NCBI GenBank assembly: GCA_011799875.1
Contig: CM022301.1
Span: 10,435,570 to 10,499,569 of the forward strand
From: Thinopyrum elongatum
Taxonomy: Eukaryota; Streptophyta; Magnoliopsida; Poales; Poaceae
DNA: 64,000 nt
Direction of reading: 5' to 3'
Shown in pieces: positions 1 through 11,671 of the stretch. The position numbers and the translations under genes are program-made. Each line of letters begins with the position of its first letter. Position 1 is the stretch's first letter. Below the pieces are notes generated by a model, which made no database searches, was not told where the DNA came from, and saw only the letters and a list, made by a program, of their open reading frames with translations.

Positions 1-589
1 CTAGCTACTAGCTATGGACCCGTAGGTCTGAGGTAAACTACTCACGCTTCATCGGAAGGGCAATGGTGTTGATGTAGAAGCCCTCCGTGATCGAATCCCC
101 CTCCGGCAGGACGCCGAAAAAGGCCCCTAGATGGGATCTCACGGGTACAGAAGGTTGCGGCGGTGGAAAAGTATTTTCGTGGATGCCTCTGGTGGTTTGG
201 GCATATAAGAGTATATATAGGTGAAAGAATTAGGTCAGGAGGTGCACGAGGGGCCCACAAGGGTGGGGGCGCAACCTACCCCCCTGGGCGCGCCCTCCGT
301 CCTTGTGGCCGCCTCGTGGCTCCTCTGACTTCATCTCCAAGTCTCCTGGTTTCCTTCTTGTCCAAGATAGATCATCGCGAAAGTTTTATTCCGTTTGGAC
401 TCCGTTTGGTATTCCTTTTCCGCAAAACTCAAAAACAGGGAAAAAACAGGAACTGGCACTGGGCCCTAGGTTAATAGGTTAGTCCCAAAAATAATATAAA
501 ATAGCATATTAATGCATATAAAACATCCAAAACAGATAAGATAATAGCATGGAACAATAAAAATTTATAGATACATTGGAGACGTATCA
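1..589 (-). repeat. Partial 3' LTR of Gypsy element A
   Basis: Matches 5490-6078 along its whole length. By eye I count about two dozen substitutions (roughly 4%). It ends at 589 with TATCA, followed by a polypurine tract read on the minus strand. The rest lies outside the window. ORF-like stretches on both strands recur identically in the other LTR and are not genes. Confidence 0.88.
211..221 (-). promoter_or_regulatory. TATA box in LTR of element A
   Basis: An AT-rich TATATATA run in an otherwise GC-rich U3 region, read on the minus strand. The same run occurs in the other LTR at 5700-5710. Position and orientation fit an LTR promoter; no transcript evidence is available here. Confidence 0.5.
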
Positions 590-604
590 AGCATTCCCAA
601 GCTT
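590..604 (-). other. Polypurine tract of element A
   Basis: Read on the minus strand, the tract contains AAGCTTGGGAATGC immediately before the LTR start. This is the expected plus-strand priming site. Near-identical tracts precede the LTRs of elements D (61906-61920) and F (39359-39372). Confidence 0.65.
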
Positions 605-3434
605 AATTCCTGCTCGTCCTCGAGTAGGTAAATGATAAAAACAGAATTTTTGATGTGGAATGCTACCTAACATATTTATCCATGTAATTTCTTTATTGTG
701 GCTTGAATATTCAGATCCGTATGATTCAAAACAAAAGTTTAATATTGACATAAAAACAATAATACTTCAAGCATACTAATAAGATAATTATGTCTTCTCA
801 AAATAACATGGCCGAAGAAAGCTTATCTCTACAAAATCATATAGTCTGGCTATGCTCCATCTTCATCACACAAAGTATTTAAATCATGCACAACCCCGAT
901 GACAAGCCAAGCAATTGTTTCATACTTTTGATGTTCTCAAACTTTTTCAACTTTCACGCAATACATGAGCGTGAGCCATGGACATAGCACTATAGGTGGA
1001 ATAGAAGGTGGTTGTGGAGAAGACAAAAAGAAGGAGATAGTCTCACATCAACTAGGCGTATCAACGGGCTATTGATATGCCCATCAATAGATATCAATGT
1101 GAGTGAGTTGGGATTGCCATGCAACGGATGCACTAGAGCTATAAGTTTATGAAAGCTCAAAAAAGAAACTAAGTGGGTGTGCATCCAACTCGCTTGCTCA
1201 CGAAGACCTAGGGCAATTTGAGGAAGCCCATCATTGGAATATACAAGCCAAGTTCTATAATGAAAATTCCCACTAGTATATGAAAGTGACAACATAGGAG
1301 ACTCTCTATCATGAAGATCATGGTGCTACTTTCAAGCACAAGTGTGGTAAAAGGATAGTAACATTGCCCCTTCTCTCTTTTCTCTCAATTTTTTTCTTTT
1401 TCTTTCTTTTTTCTTTTTTTTATTTGGGCCTTCTCTCATTTTTTTTGGCCTCTTTTTTTTTCGTCCTGAGTCTCATCCCGACTTGTGGGGGAATCATAGT
1501 CTCCATCATACTTCTCCTCACATGGGACAATGCTCTAATAATGAAGATCATCACACTTTTATTTACTTACAACTCAAGAATTACAACTCAATACTTAGAA
1601 CAAAATATGACTCAATATGAATGCCTCTGGTGGTGTACCGGGATGTGCAATGAATCAAGAATACCATGTATGAAGGAATTATGAACGGTGGCTTTGCCAC
1701 AAATACGATGTTAAGTACATGATCATGCAAAGCAATATGACAATGATGGAACGTGTCATAATAAACAGAACGGTGGAAAGTTGCATGGCAATATATCTCG
1801 GAATGGCTATGGAAATGCCATAATAGGTAGGTATGGTGGCTGTTTTGAGGAAGGTATATGGTGGGTTTATGGTACCGGCGAAAGTTGCGCGGCACTAGAG
1901 AGGCTAGCAATGGTGGAAGGGTGAGAGTGCGTATAATCCAAGGACTCAACATTAGTCATAAAGAACTCACATACTTATTGCAAAAATCTATTAGTTATCG
2001 AAACGAAGTATTACGCGCATGCTCCTAGGGGGATAGATTGGTAGGAAAAGAACATCGCTCGTCCCCGCCCGCCACTCATAAGGCAGACAATCAATAAATA
2101 AATCATGCTCCGACTTCATCACATAACGGTTCACCATACGTGCATGCTACAGGAATCACAAACCTCAACACAAGTATTTCTCAAATTCACAATTACTCAC
2201 TAGCATGACTCTAATATCACCATCTTTATATCTCAAAACAATCACAAGGAATCAAACTTCTCATAGTATTCAATGCACTTTATATGAAAGTTTTTATTAT
2301 ATCCCTCTTGGATGCCTATCATATTAGGACTAAATTTATAACCAAAGCAAATTACCATGCTGTTTAAAGACTCTCAAAATAATATAAGTGAAGCATGAGA
2401 GTTCAATAATTTCTATAAAATAAAGCCTCCGCTTTGCTCTAAAATGATATAAGTGAAGCACTAGAGCAAAATTGCCTAGCTCAAAAGATATAAGTGAAGC
2501 ACATAGAGTATTCTAATAAATCACGATTCATGCGTGTCCCTCTCAAAAGGTGTGTACAGCAAGGATGATTGTGGCAAACTAAAAATCAACGACTCAAATC
2601 ATACAAGACGCTCCAAGCAAAACACATATCATGTGGTGAATAAAAATATAGCCTCAGGTAAAGTTACCGATAGACGAAGACGAAAGAGGGGATGCTTTCC
2701 GGGGCATCCCCAAGATTAGGCTCTTGGTTGTCCTTGAATATTACCTTGGGGTGCCTTGGGAATCCCCAAGCTTAGGCTCTTGCCACTCCTTATTCCATAG
2801 TCCATCAAATCCTTACCCAAAACTTGAAAACTTCACAACACAAAACTCAACAGAAAATCTCATAAGCTCCGTTGGTATAAGAAAATAAATCACCACTTTG
2901 GTACTATTGTGAACTCATTCTTTATTTATATTGGTGTAATATCTACTGTATTCCAACTTTTCCATGGTTCATACCCCCCGACACTACCCATAGATTCATC
3001 AAAATAAGCAAACAACACAAAAAAAAAACAGAATCTGTCAAAAACAGAATAGTCTGCGAAGATCCAAAATGTTCTAATACTTCTGTAATTCCAAAAATTC
3101 TGAAAAATTAGGAAAACATAGGCAATTTGCATATAAATCTCGTATAAAAAATGATGGGTTTTTCAACGCTCCAGTGAATTATTAAAATTCTGAGACTGGA
3201 CGTAAAAGTTTCTGTTTTTCAGCAAGATCAAATCAACTATCACCGTAAGCCATCCCAAAGGTCTTACTTGGCACAAACACTAATTAAAATACAAAACCAC
3301 ATCCAACCAGAGGCTAGATGAATTATTTATTGCAAAACAGAACCAAAAAGCAGGGAACAAAAATAAAATTGGGTTGCCTCCCAACAAGCGCTATTGTTTA
3401 ATGCCCTTAGCTAGGCATAAAAACACGAATAGAT
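605..3434 (-). other. Non-coding internal region of element A
   Basis: About 2.8 kb between the short ORF and the 3' LTR. It is AT-rich with a long pyrimidine-rich run near 1370-1470. Short ORFs on both strands show no recognisable domain. The segment just inside the LTR (605-640) closely matches the same position in element D at 61921-61950, supporting a shared family origin. Confidence 0.6.
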
Positions 3435-4222
3435 CTAGGTATAATCGTAATAATGATAAGGAAAATCTCGAAAATTCATCTCATACTCCCTTTGTTCAGC
3501 AGCAAGCTTTCTTTGTGGTAAGCAAAAGTAATCAAAAGGGCTAAATTTAATGTGATAAGAATCCCCAAGATCAATTTCGGGAGGAATCGGTTCCTCCTTC
3601 GGCCCCTCGTATTGTATGACCATTTCATCATTATAAGCGTTCTTTTGGCAAAAGGTCATGAGCTTGTGTCCAAGAGAGAAAACTAATCCGTTGTTTTGTA
3701 TAGCAAAATTATCATTAAGTTCAGAAATCTTATCAACTAAAACATCGGTGGGGACCCTCTTTCTTAAATTTTCATTATAAGCAACATGATCTAGAGAATG
3801 TAAACGCATTATGTCCTCTTGATTAAAGAGAATTCCCTCTATGGGAGGACGACCACCATCTACTTTATAATGCGCGAAAATTTCGCTAGCTTCTTTCTAT
3901 AATGAGCTAGAAATATAGTGGCGGCGCGCTTAACGGAAGAATGCTCAATATTAGAAAATTCTAGAAAAATCCTTTGTATAGATGGATGCATATGAACAAA
4001 TTGTCTTTCAAGTTCAACTATGAGCAAAGTGGGGAGTGCACCGGCACAAGTAAAGAAATCTTGAATAACCCCTTTTCCAATAACATTGCCGCTACCTATG
4101 CGAAGCTTTTTGGTGTGTATAATAGTAGATTCTTCATGAGGATTGGTTTTATCAAAAGCATCAAAGTTCCCCCCATCGTTACTACTATCTTTTCCAGTGA
4201 TAACCTCCCCAATTTCAGACAT
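3435..4222 (-). pseudogene. Short gag-region ORF of Gypsy element A, frameshifted
   Basis: The first part runs from an ATG at 4222 (start MSEIGEVITGKD) to a stop at 3860, about 120 codons. The second part, in another frame, includes DGGRPPIEG and continues from about 3890 to 3435. The two frames abut near 3890, so one indel probably split a single ORF of about 260 codons. I see no zinc knuckle, protease, reverse transcriptase or integrase motif. Position, just inside the primer binding site, suggests a gag-derived product of a non-autonomous element; this is inference. Plus-strand ORFs over the same interval look like antisense shadows. Confidence 0.55.
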
Positions 4223-4450
4223 GGTGACAACAACAAATCTAGCAAACGAACAAACCGAAGGGCAAACGAAGAAAATGAATGGAAGAGGGGCGAAGAAAAG
4301 GCAAAGAGAGGGGTAAAGAAAAAGGCAAATCTTTTCGAAAATCGTTTTAGAAGTGGGGGAGAGGCAAATGAGAGGCAAATGGCGAATAATGTAATGCGAG
4401 AGATGAGAGTTTACGATGGGTACTTGGTATGGGTTGACTTGGCGTAGATC

Positions 4451-4468
4451 TCCCCGGCAACGGCGCCA
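4451..4468 (-). other. Primer binding site, tRNA-Asp, element A
   Basis: The minus strand reads TGGCGCCGTTGCCGGGGA, an exact complement of the 3' end of plant tRNA-Asp (from memory). It lies five bases inside the LTR edge at 4474 and fixes element orientation. Confidence 0.85.
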
Positions 4469-4473
4469 GAAAT

Positions 4474-6078
4474 TGTTCCTGCTACTTCTTGAGCTTGCGT
4501 TGGTTTTTCCCTTGAAGTGGAAAGGGTGATGCAGCAAAGTAGAGATAAGTATTTCCCTCAGTTTGAGAACCAAGGTATCAATCCAGTAGGAGACAACGCA
4601 CAAATCACCGAATACCTACACAAACAATCAAACAACTTGCACCCAACGCGATAAAGGGGTTGTCAATCCCTTCACGGTTATTTGCAAAAGTGAGATCTGA
4701 TAGAGATAGATAAATGATAAAGTAAATATTTTTGATATTTTTGTTTTATAGATCGGAAAGTAAAAGATTGCAAAATAGTATATTGGAAACTTGTAGATTG
4801 GAAAGTAGAGGATTATATGATGGAAAATAGACCCAGGGGCCATAGGTTTCACTAGAGGCTTCTCTCAAGAAAGAAAATATTACGGTGGGTGAACAAATTA
4901 CTGCCGAGCAATTGATAGAAAAGCGAAAGTTATGATGATATCTAAGGCAATGATCATGAATATAGACATCATGTCCGTGTCAAGTAGACCGAAACGATTC
5001 TGCATGTACTACTATTACTCCACACATCGACTGCTATCCAGCATGCATCTAGAGTATTAAGTTCAAAAAGAACGGAGTAACGCATTAAGCAAGATGACAT
5101 GATGTAGAGGAATTAACTCAAGCAATATGATGAAAACCCCATCTTTTTATCCTCGATGGCAACAATACAATACGTGCCTTGCTGCCCCTACTGTCACTGG
5201 GAAAGGACACCGCAAGATTGAACCCAAAGCTAAGCACTTCTCCCATTGCAAGAAAAACCAATCTAGTTGGCCAGACCAAACCGATAGTTCGAAGAGAATT
5301 ACAAAGATATCAAATCATGCATAAAAGAATTCAGAGAAGATTCAAATAGTATTCATAGATAAGCTGATCATAAATCCACAATTCATCGGATCTCGGCAAA
5401 AACACCGCAAAAAAGTATTACATCGAATAGATCTCCAAGAACATCGAGGAGAACGTGGTATTGAGAATCAAAGAGAGAGAAAAAGCCATCTAGCTACTAG
5501 CTATGGACCCGTAGGTCTGAGGTAAACTACTCACGCTTCATCGGAAGGGCAATGGTGTTGATGTAGAAGCCCTCCGTGATCGAATCCCCCTCCGGCAAGA
5601 TGCCGGAAAAGGCCCCTAGATGGGATATCACGGGTACAGAAGGTTGCGGCGGTGGAAAAGTATTTTCGTGGATGCCTCTGGTGGTTTGGGCATATAAGAG
5701 TATATATAGGCGAAAGAATCAGATCAGGAGGTGCACGAGGGGCCCACAAGCGTGGGGTCGCGCCCTACCCCTCTGGGCGCGCCCTCCGTCCTTGTGGCCG
5801 CCTTATGGCTCCTCAGACTTCATCTCCAAGTCTCCTGGTTTCCTTCTGGTCCAAGAAAGATCATCGCAAAAGTTTTATTCCGTTTGGACTCTGTTTGGTA
5901 TTCCTTTTCTGCAAAACTCAAAAACAGGGAAAAAACAGGAATTGGAACTGGGCCCTAGGTTAATAGGTTAGTCCCAAAAATAATATAAAATAGCATATTA
6001 ATGCATATAAAACATCCAAAACAGATAATATAATAGCATGGAACAATAAAAAATTATAGATACATTGGAGACGTATCA
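4474..6078 (-). repeat. 5' LTR of Gypsy element A
   Basis: A complete LTR of about 1.6 kb. On the minus strand it starts TGATACGTCTCCAATG at 6078 and ends GGAACA at 4474, giving TG...CA termini. The flank at 6079-6083 (CCGAG) would be one copy of the target duplication; the other is outside the window. A TATA run lies at 5700-5710. Confidence 0.85.
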
Positions 6079-6578
6079 CCGAGCTCAGGCCTATGTCATG
6101 CGTGCACTTAATTTTTGTCGGTCAGAAACGGATAGTCCTTAATAGACATGTCACCAATCTGAGATGTCAGATCATGGGCTGTTGCCGACTCAAACGTGGG
6201 TCCAGCCCACGTCTCCCTACCCGACCGCACCTATATATTGAAGGCGTCGGCCACCCTAGCCGCGACCAGAGATCAGATCACATCTGCCTCCTCGCGCACA
6301 CGCCTACCATCGTTCCTCTCGCTGCTGAGAAGAAGGCAGCCGAGGAGGCTGCCGCCACCGCCGTCACTGCAAACTGGTCAACTGGAGGGTATAACTCGTT
6401 TATCCCTCTTGTATTCATTACTGTTTTTACCCTGCTTGCTGTTTGCGTAGATGAATCTGCTATTTGCGTAGTACTAGCTTGCATGGGTAGATACCAGTAC
6501 AAGATTAATACTATCAAAGCCATGTTTATGATTTACTTCTGGATTAAATTAATTGAACAATTGCTAATATACTCGACA
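6079..6578 (+). repeat. Partial 5' LTR of Copia element B
   Basis: Matches 12919-13629 of the 3' LTR but lacks a 209-base internal segment present there (between 13172 and 13382). The breakpoint lies in a 10-base direct repeat, CTCACTGCTG in the 3' LTR. The start is removed by element A. A TATATATT box lies at 6229-6238. It ends at 6578 with CGACA. Confidence 0.75.
6229..6238 (+). promoter_or_regulatory. TATA box in LTR of element B
   Basis: CCTATATATTG motif, present at the equivalent place in the 3' LTR near 13074-13083. It sits upstream of the predicted Gag exon, consistent with an LTR promoter. Confidence 0.5.
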
Positions 6579-6601
6579 ATCCAGAAACCTAATATCTGTA
6601 G
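6389..6601 (+). other. Predicted intron spanning LTR/internal junction of element B
   Basis: A GT donor follows GAGG at 6388, and a pyrimidine-containing acceptor ends in CTGTAG at 6601 with a CTAAT branch-like motif just upstream. The interval is U-rich. Removing it joins the LTR-encoded Ala/Lys/Glu-rich ORF (phase 2) to the downstream Gag frame that reads FAAALKPAPF. The phases match (two plus one bases). This is inferred from sequence only. Confidence 0.45.
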
Positions 6602-7420
6602 GCAATGTTTGATTCAAGGCTTTGCTGCTGCACTGAAACCGGCCCCGTTTACGGCTCGCAGCGATGAACATGTTCTGGGTCGTTGGTGTTACTCCCGTGG
6701 GAACGATTGCTCCTGACCAGGAGAAGGCGTTCAAGGATGCCACCATCGTCTTTGTTGGAGCCGTTCTAAGTGTGATCGGAGATAAGTTACTTGACGCATA
6801 TTTATATATGCGGGTCGCCAAGGACTTGTGGGATGTGCTCGAAGCTAAATTTGGCGCAACCGATGCTGGAAGCGAGATCTATGCCATGGAGCAGTTCCAT
6901 GACTATAGAATGGTTGAAGACCGATCTTTATTGGACCAGGCTCATGAGATACAGTTCATCATTAAGGAGCTCGAGCTTCTTAAGTGTGAGTTACCAGGCA
7001 AGTTTGTCGCTGGTTGCATAATTGCTAAACTGCCTCCTTCCTAGAGGAGCTTTGTTGCCCCTCTAAAACATCAGAGACGTGAATTCTCAGTAGAGGATGT
7101 CATCGGTCATCTGAGTGTTGAGCAGAATTCGAGACCAAATGACTCACATGGTAAAAGGACCGAGGGAACTTCTATCGCCAATATGGTATAGAAGAACTTC
7201 CACAAGCCCAAGGGAAAGAATGATGTCCAACAGAATACCGACTTCAAGAAGAAGGGTAAGTGGACCTTCAAGAAGGACAAGAAGAAAGATGGCTGCTTTA
7301 CTTGCGGTTCGAAGGAACATTAGATGAACAAGTGCCCGAACAAGTACAAGAAGCCAGGGCAGGACTCCAAGTCTGTCAACAAGATTATGAGCAACAATGA
7401 TAATGGGGCATCTGGGTAAG
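6602..7420 (+). pseudogene. Copia gag remnant of element B
   Basis: Reading starts with FAAALKPAPFT, shifts frame near 6650 with probable loss of some residues, then continues as MNMFWVVGVTPVG through a UBN2-like Gag core (LWDVLEAKFGATD, EQFHDYRM, KLPPS) to a zinc knuckle at about 7296-7335. The knuckle is of C-x2-C-x4-H-x4-C type but is interrupted by a TAG. Further stops occur at about 7042 and 7188. Gag would form the virus-like particle and bind RNA; this copy cannot make full-length protein. Confidence 0.75.
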
Positions 7421-10016
7421 GTAATCCATTTACTGTATTGTCAGTTTGTCAGTCTACCAATTGGTGGCTTGCTACAGGTGCAAATATTCATGTGTGTGCT
7501 GATATTTCTTTGTTCTCTTCGTACCAGGCCACGCAAGACGGGTCCGTACTGATGGGGAATGGCGTGAGTGCTTCTGTTCATGGTGTTGGGACGGTCAATC
7601 TAAAGTTTACTTGAGAATGATCGTGCAGCTGAAGAACATGCAGCATGTCCCCGCCATCAAGAAGAATCTCGTTAGCGGTTCCATTCTCTGTAAAGAAGGG
7701 TTTAAGTTGGTCTTCGAGTCTAATAAAGTAGTTATTTTGAAATATGGACTATTTGTTGGAAAAGGTTATGAATGTGGAGGTTTGTTCCGCCTTTCCCTCG
7801 CGGATTTTTGTAATGAAGTCGTGAACCATATTCATTCGGGTGTTAATGAATCAGAAGTTTGGCATTCACATCTTTGTCACATTAATTTTGGTTCTATGAA
7901 GTGGCTAGCTAAGTTGAATTTAATCCCAAGTTTTACTTTAGCCAAAGGTTCTAAGTGACATTTGTGTGTGCAAGCAAAGCAACCTTGCAAGCCTCACATT
8001 AGAACTCATACATTCTGATCTTTGTGAGATGAATGGTGTGTTGACTAAAGGTGGAAAGAAATACTTCATGACGTTGATAGATGATTCCACTAGATAGTGC
8101 TATGTATATTTGTTAAATACTAAAGATGAGGCTCTATACTACTTTAAAATCTATAAGGCAGAAGTTGAGAATCAACTTGAAAAGAAAATTAAACGAGTCC
8201 GGTCGGATCATGGTAGAGAGTACTTCTCTAATGAGTTCGATTCTTTCTGTGCTGAACATGGTATTATTCATGAGAGGACGCCTCCCTATTCACCGCAGTC
8301 AAATGTGGTTGCCAAATGGAAAAACCGTACTCTAACAAATATGGTTAATGCCATGTTAGATACGTCGGGTTTATCCAAGGCATGATGGGGGGAGGCTATA
8401 TTGACATCATGTCATGTCCTGAATAAGGTTCCCACGAAAGATAACGAGATTACTTCCTATGAGCAATGGAAGAAGAGAAGAACGACACTCTCTTACTTAC
8501 ACACTTGGGGCTGTTTGGCAAAAGTCAATGTGTGGATCCCCAAAAAGAGTAAGCTTGGACCAAAGACCATGGACTGCGTTAATTTGGGCTACGCTAAGAA
8601 TAGCGTTGGCTATAGATTTCTAGTAGTGAAATCTGAGGTACCTGACGTGAAGGTCGGTATGATTATGGAGTCTAAAGATGCTACATTCTTTGAGGATATT
8701 TTTCCTATGAGAGATATGCAAAGAACTTTTAGACAGGAATCTGACGAGACTCCTGAGCCTACCATTCCTATGGGATATTATGAAAGAACACATGATGAAA
8801 ATCCTGTGGAGGATGACGAGGAAACCCTTTGTAGGGGCAAGAGACAGAGGACTGCAAAGTCTTTTGGTGATGATTTCTTTGTGTACCTTGTGGATGATAC
8901 TACCACTTCTATTTCAGAAGCTTATGCATCTCCAGATGTTGACTACTGTAAGGACGCGGTCCGTAGCAAGATGGATTCCATCATGGCTAACGGCACATGG
9001 GAAATCACTGAACGTCCCTATGGTTGCAAACCATTGGGATGTAAGCGGGTGTTCAAAAAGAAGCTTAGGCCTGATGGTACAATTGAAAAGTACAAGGCTA
9101 GGCTTCAGGCCAAGGGTTATACCTAGAGAGAAGAAGAAAATTTCTTCGATACTTATTCACCTGTGGCAAGACTGGCCACCATTTGAGTGTTACTCTCATT
9201 GGCGGCCTCGCATGGTCTTCTTGTCCATCAGATGGATGTTAAGACGGCTTTCCTGAACGAAGAGCTAGACGAGAAAATTTACATGCAACAGCCAGATGGC
9301 TTTGTAATAGATGGTCAGGAAGGAAAGGTGTGTAAGTTACTGAAGTCTTTATATGGCCTGAAATAAGCACCTAAGCAATGGCATGAGAAGTTTGATAAAA
9401 TTTTGACATTTGTTGGCTTTGTTGTCAATGAAGCTGATAAATGTCTATACTATCGCCATGGTGGGGGCGAAGGAGTTATAATGTGCTTGTATGTTGATGA
9501 CATACTGATATTTGGAACCAACATCAAGGTCATTGAGGAGGTTAAGGCTTTTCTATCTCAGAACTTTCAGATGAAAGACCTTGGTGTGGCTGATGTTATC
9601 TTAAACATCAAGATATTGAGAGATGATGAGGGTGGGATTACACTTCTGCAATCTCACTATGTTCAGAAGGTTTTGAGTCGTTTTGGACATTTGGACTGCA
9701 AAACTTCTGCAACACCATATGATCCTAGTGTGCAGATTCGAAACTTCGAAGGCACATCTAAAGATTAGTTGAGGTACTCTCAAGTTATTGGTTAACTCAT
9801 GTATCTAGCTAGCACTATGAGGCGAGACATCGCGTTTGCGGTGAGCAAACTGAGCCAATTTGTTGCCAATTTGGGAGATGTACATTGGCATGCTTTTGAA
9901 AGAGTTATGCGCAATCTGAAAGGTACTACGAGTTATGGCCTTCACTATATCGGATATCTGTCAGTACTTTAAGGATATAGTGAAGCTAATTGGATCTCCG
10001 ATGCTGATGAGATGAA
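7421..10016 (+). pseudogene. Copia pol remnant of element B: protease, integrase, reverse transcriptase
   Basis: Domains occur in Copia order. Protease near 7461-7490 reads LATGA where DTGA is expected, so the catalytic aspartate is lost. Integrase has an H-H zinc-binding half near 7860-7900, aspartates in HSDLC (about 8013) and RSDHG (about 8205), but lysine in place of the final catalytic glutamate near 8314. Reverse transcriptase has QMDVKTAFLN (about 9230) and an intact YVDD at 9489-9500. In-frame stops occur near 7614, 7957, 8096, 8383, 9124, 9364 and 9766. The RNase H start is interrupted at 10016 by a solo LTR. Confidence 0.85.
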
Positions 10017-11671
10017 TGATGGGTAACGTTGCATGAAAATAAAAAAAATTCCTACGAAACACCCAAGATCTAATCTAGGAGATGGATAGCAACAAGAGGG
10101 GAATGTGGCTATGTACCCTTGTAGACCAAAAGCGGAAGCGTATATAACGCAGTTGATGTAGTCATACTCTTCGCGATCCAATCACGATCCAAACCGATCT
10201 AGCGCCGAACAGACGGCATCTCCGAGTTTAGCACACGTGCAACTCAGAGTTGTCTCCTTCTCCTTGATCCAGCAAGCGTAGGGGGAGAAGTAGATGGGAA
10301 GGGGCGGCCAAGGGTGAAAAGTTGCTGCCCCCTTGCACCTCCCCACCTTATATAGGGGTGAGGGAAGGGGGCGGTAGCTATAGCCCCTCCTCCAAGGAGG
10401 GGGTGGCGGCCAAGGGGGGTTGCCTTGCCCTCCAAGGAAGGGTGGCGCCCCGAAACCCTTAGGTTTTCCCCACCCTTGGTCGCATGGGCTTAAGGGGGGC
10501 TGGTGCGCCTGGCCCAATAAGGCTAGGGCATCTCCCCTCAGCCCATGCTGGCATATGGGATGTGGTGGAACCCTCCGTGGACTTCCGGACCCCTCTGGAA
10601 TCCTCCGAAACCTTCTGGAAGCTTCCCGGTACAATACCGGAAAAAACCGAACTTTTTCTGGAACCCCGACAACAACTTACCATATATAAATCTTTACCTC
10701 CAGACTATTCCAGAGCTCCTCGTGATGTCCTGGATCTCATCCGAGACACCGAACAAAATTCGGTCATCAACATTAATTATCCCAATACTACTCTAGCGTC
10801 ATCGAAGGTTAAGCGTGCGACCCTACGGGTTCGGGAATATGCAGACATGACCGAGACTCCTCTCCGATCAATAATCAATAGTGGGACCTGGATGCCCATA
10901 TTGATTCCCACATATTCAATGAAGATATTTATCGGTTGAACCTTGATGTCAAGGATTCAATTAATCCCGTATGCAATTCCCTTTGTCCGGTGATATGTTA
11001 CTTGCCCGAGATCCGATCGTCGCTATCGCCATACCTAGTTCAATCTCATTACCGGCAAGTCTCTTTACTCGTTCCATAATACCAGATCCCCGTGACTAAA
11101 CACATTAGTCACAAACTTGCAAGCTTCTTGTGATGTTGTATTACCGAGAGGGCCTAGAGATATCTCTCCATCACACGGAGTGACAAATCCCAGTCTCGAT
11201 CCATGCAACCCAACAGACACCTTCGGAGATACCTGAAGAGCACCTTTATGATCACCCTGTTACGAAATGACGTTTGATAGCCCACAAAGTATTCCTCCGG
11301 TGTCTGGGCGTGGTATGATCTCATGGTCGAAGGAACAGATACTTGACACTACAAAAGCTACGGCAAACTTAACTTAATGATATGATCATATGCTAAGCTT
11401 ACGGTTGGGTCTTGTCCATCACATCATTCTTCTAATGATGTGATCCCGCTATCAAATGACAACCCATGTCTATGGTTAGGAAACCTTAACCATCTTTGAT
11501 CAACGAGCTAGTCCGGTAGAGGCATACTAGGGACGGTATTCGTTTATGTATCCACACATGTATTTAAGTTTCCGGTCAATACAATTCTAGCATAGATAAT
11601 AAACATTTATCATGAACGGGGAAATATGATAATAACAACTTTATTATTGCCTCTATGGCATATTTCCAACA
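10017..11671 (-). repeat. Solo LTR of a BARE/Angela-like Copia element
   Basis: On the minus strand it begins TGTTGGAAATATGCCATAG at 11671, like the LTR of element H, and ends near 10017. The 5-base flanks are ATGAA (10012-10016) and ATGAT (11672-11676), a 4/5 target duplication. The RNase H reading of element B resumes directly on the right. There is no internal region or second LTR, so it probably arose by LTR-LTR recombination. A minus-strand TATA box lies at 10348-10354. Confidence 0.82.

Larger units (their letters stand above)
1..6078 (-). mobile_element. Gypsy-type non-autonomous LTR retrotransposon A (3' end cut by window start)
   Basis: Two copies of one LTR lie in direct orientation: a partial copy at 1-589 and a full copy at 4474-6078. 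Bases 1-589 align with 5490-6078 without net length change. Both outer ends read TGATACGTCTCC on the minus strand. A perfect 18-base primer binding site for tRNA-Asp sits next to the inner edge of the right LTR, and a polypurine tract lies beside the left LTR, so transcription runs right to left. The internal region (590-4473) holds one short broken ORF and no reverse transcriptase, integrase or RNase H, so movement would need proteins from another element. It sits inside the 5' LTR of Copia element B. It resembles the abundant Triticeae Sabrina/Fatima/WHAM class; I cannot assign the family. Confidence 0.85.

Noticed and set aside
163..474. ORFs of 70-130 codons on both strands of the LTR of element A (also 5531-5971)
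   Set aside because: They repeat in both LTR copies, have no domain, and lie in the GC-rich U3 region; they are repeat artefacts.
3974..4447. Plus-strand ORF of 157 codons
   Set aside because: It lies antisense to the gag-region ORF and primer site of element A and has no recognisable domain.
4451..4468. tRNA-Asp gene fragment
   Set aside because: Only 18 bases match, at the position of a primer binding site next to an LTR.
6093..6716. 207-codon ORF across the LTR of element B
   Set aside because: It is unspliced reading through LTR, predicted intron and gag start. Only the part from about 6602 has family resemblance.
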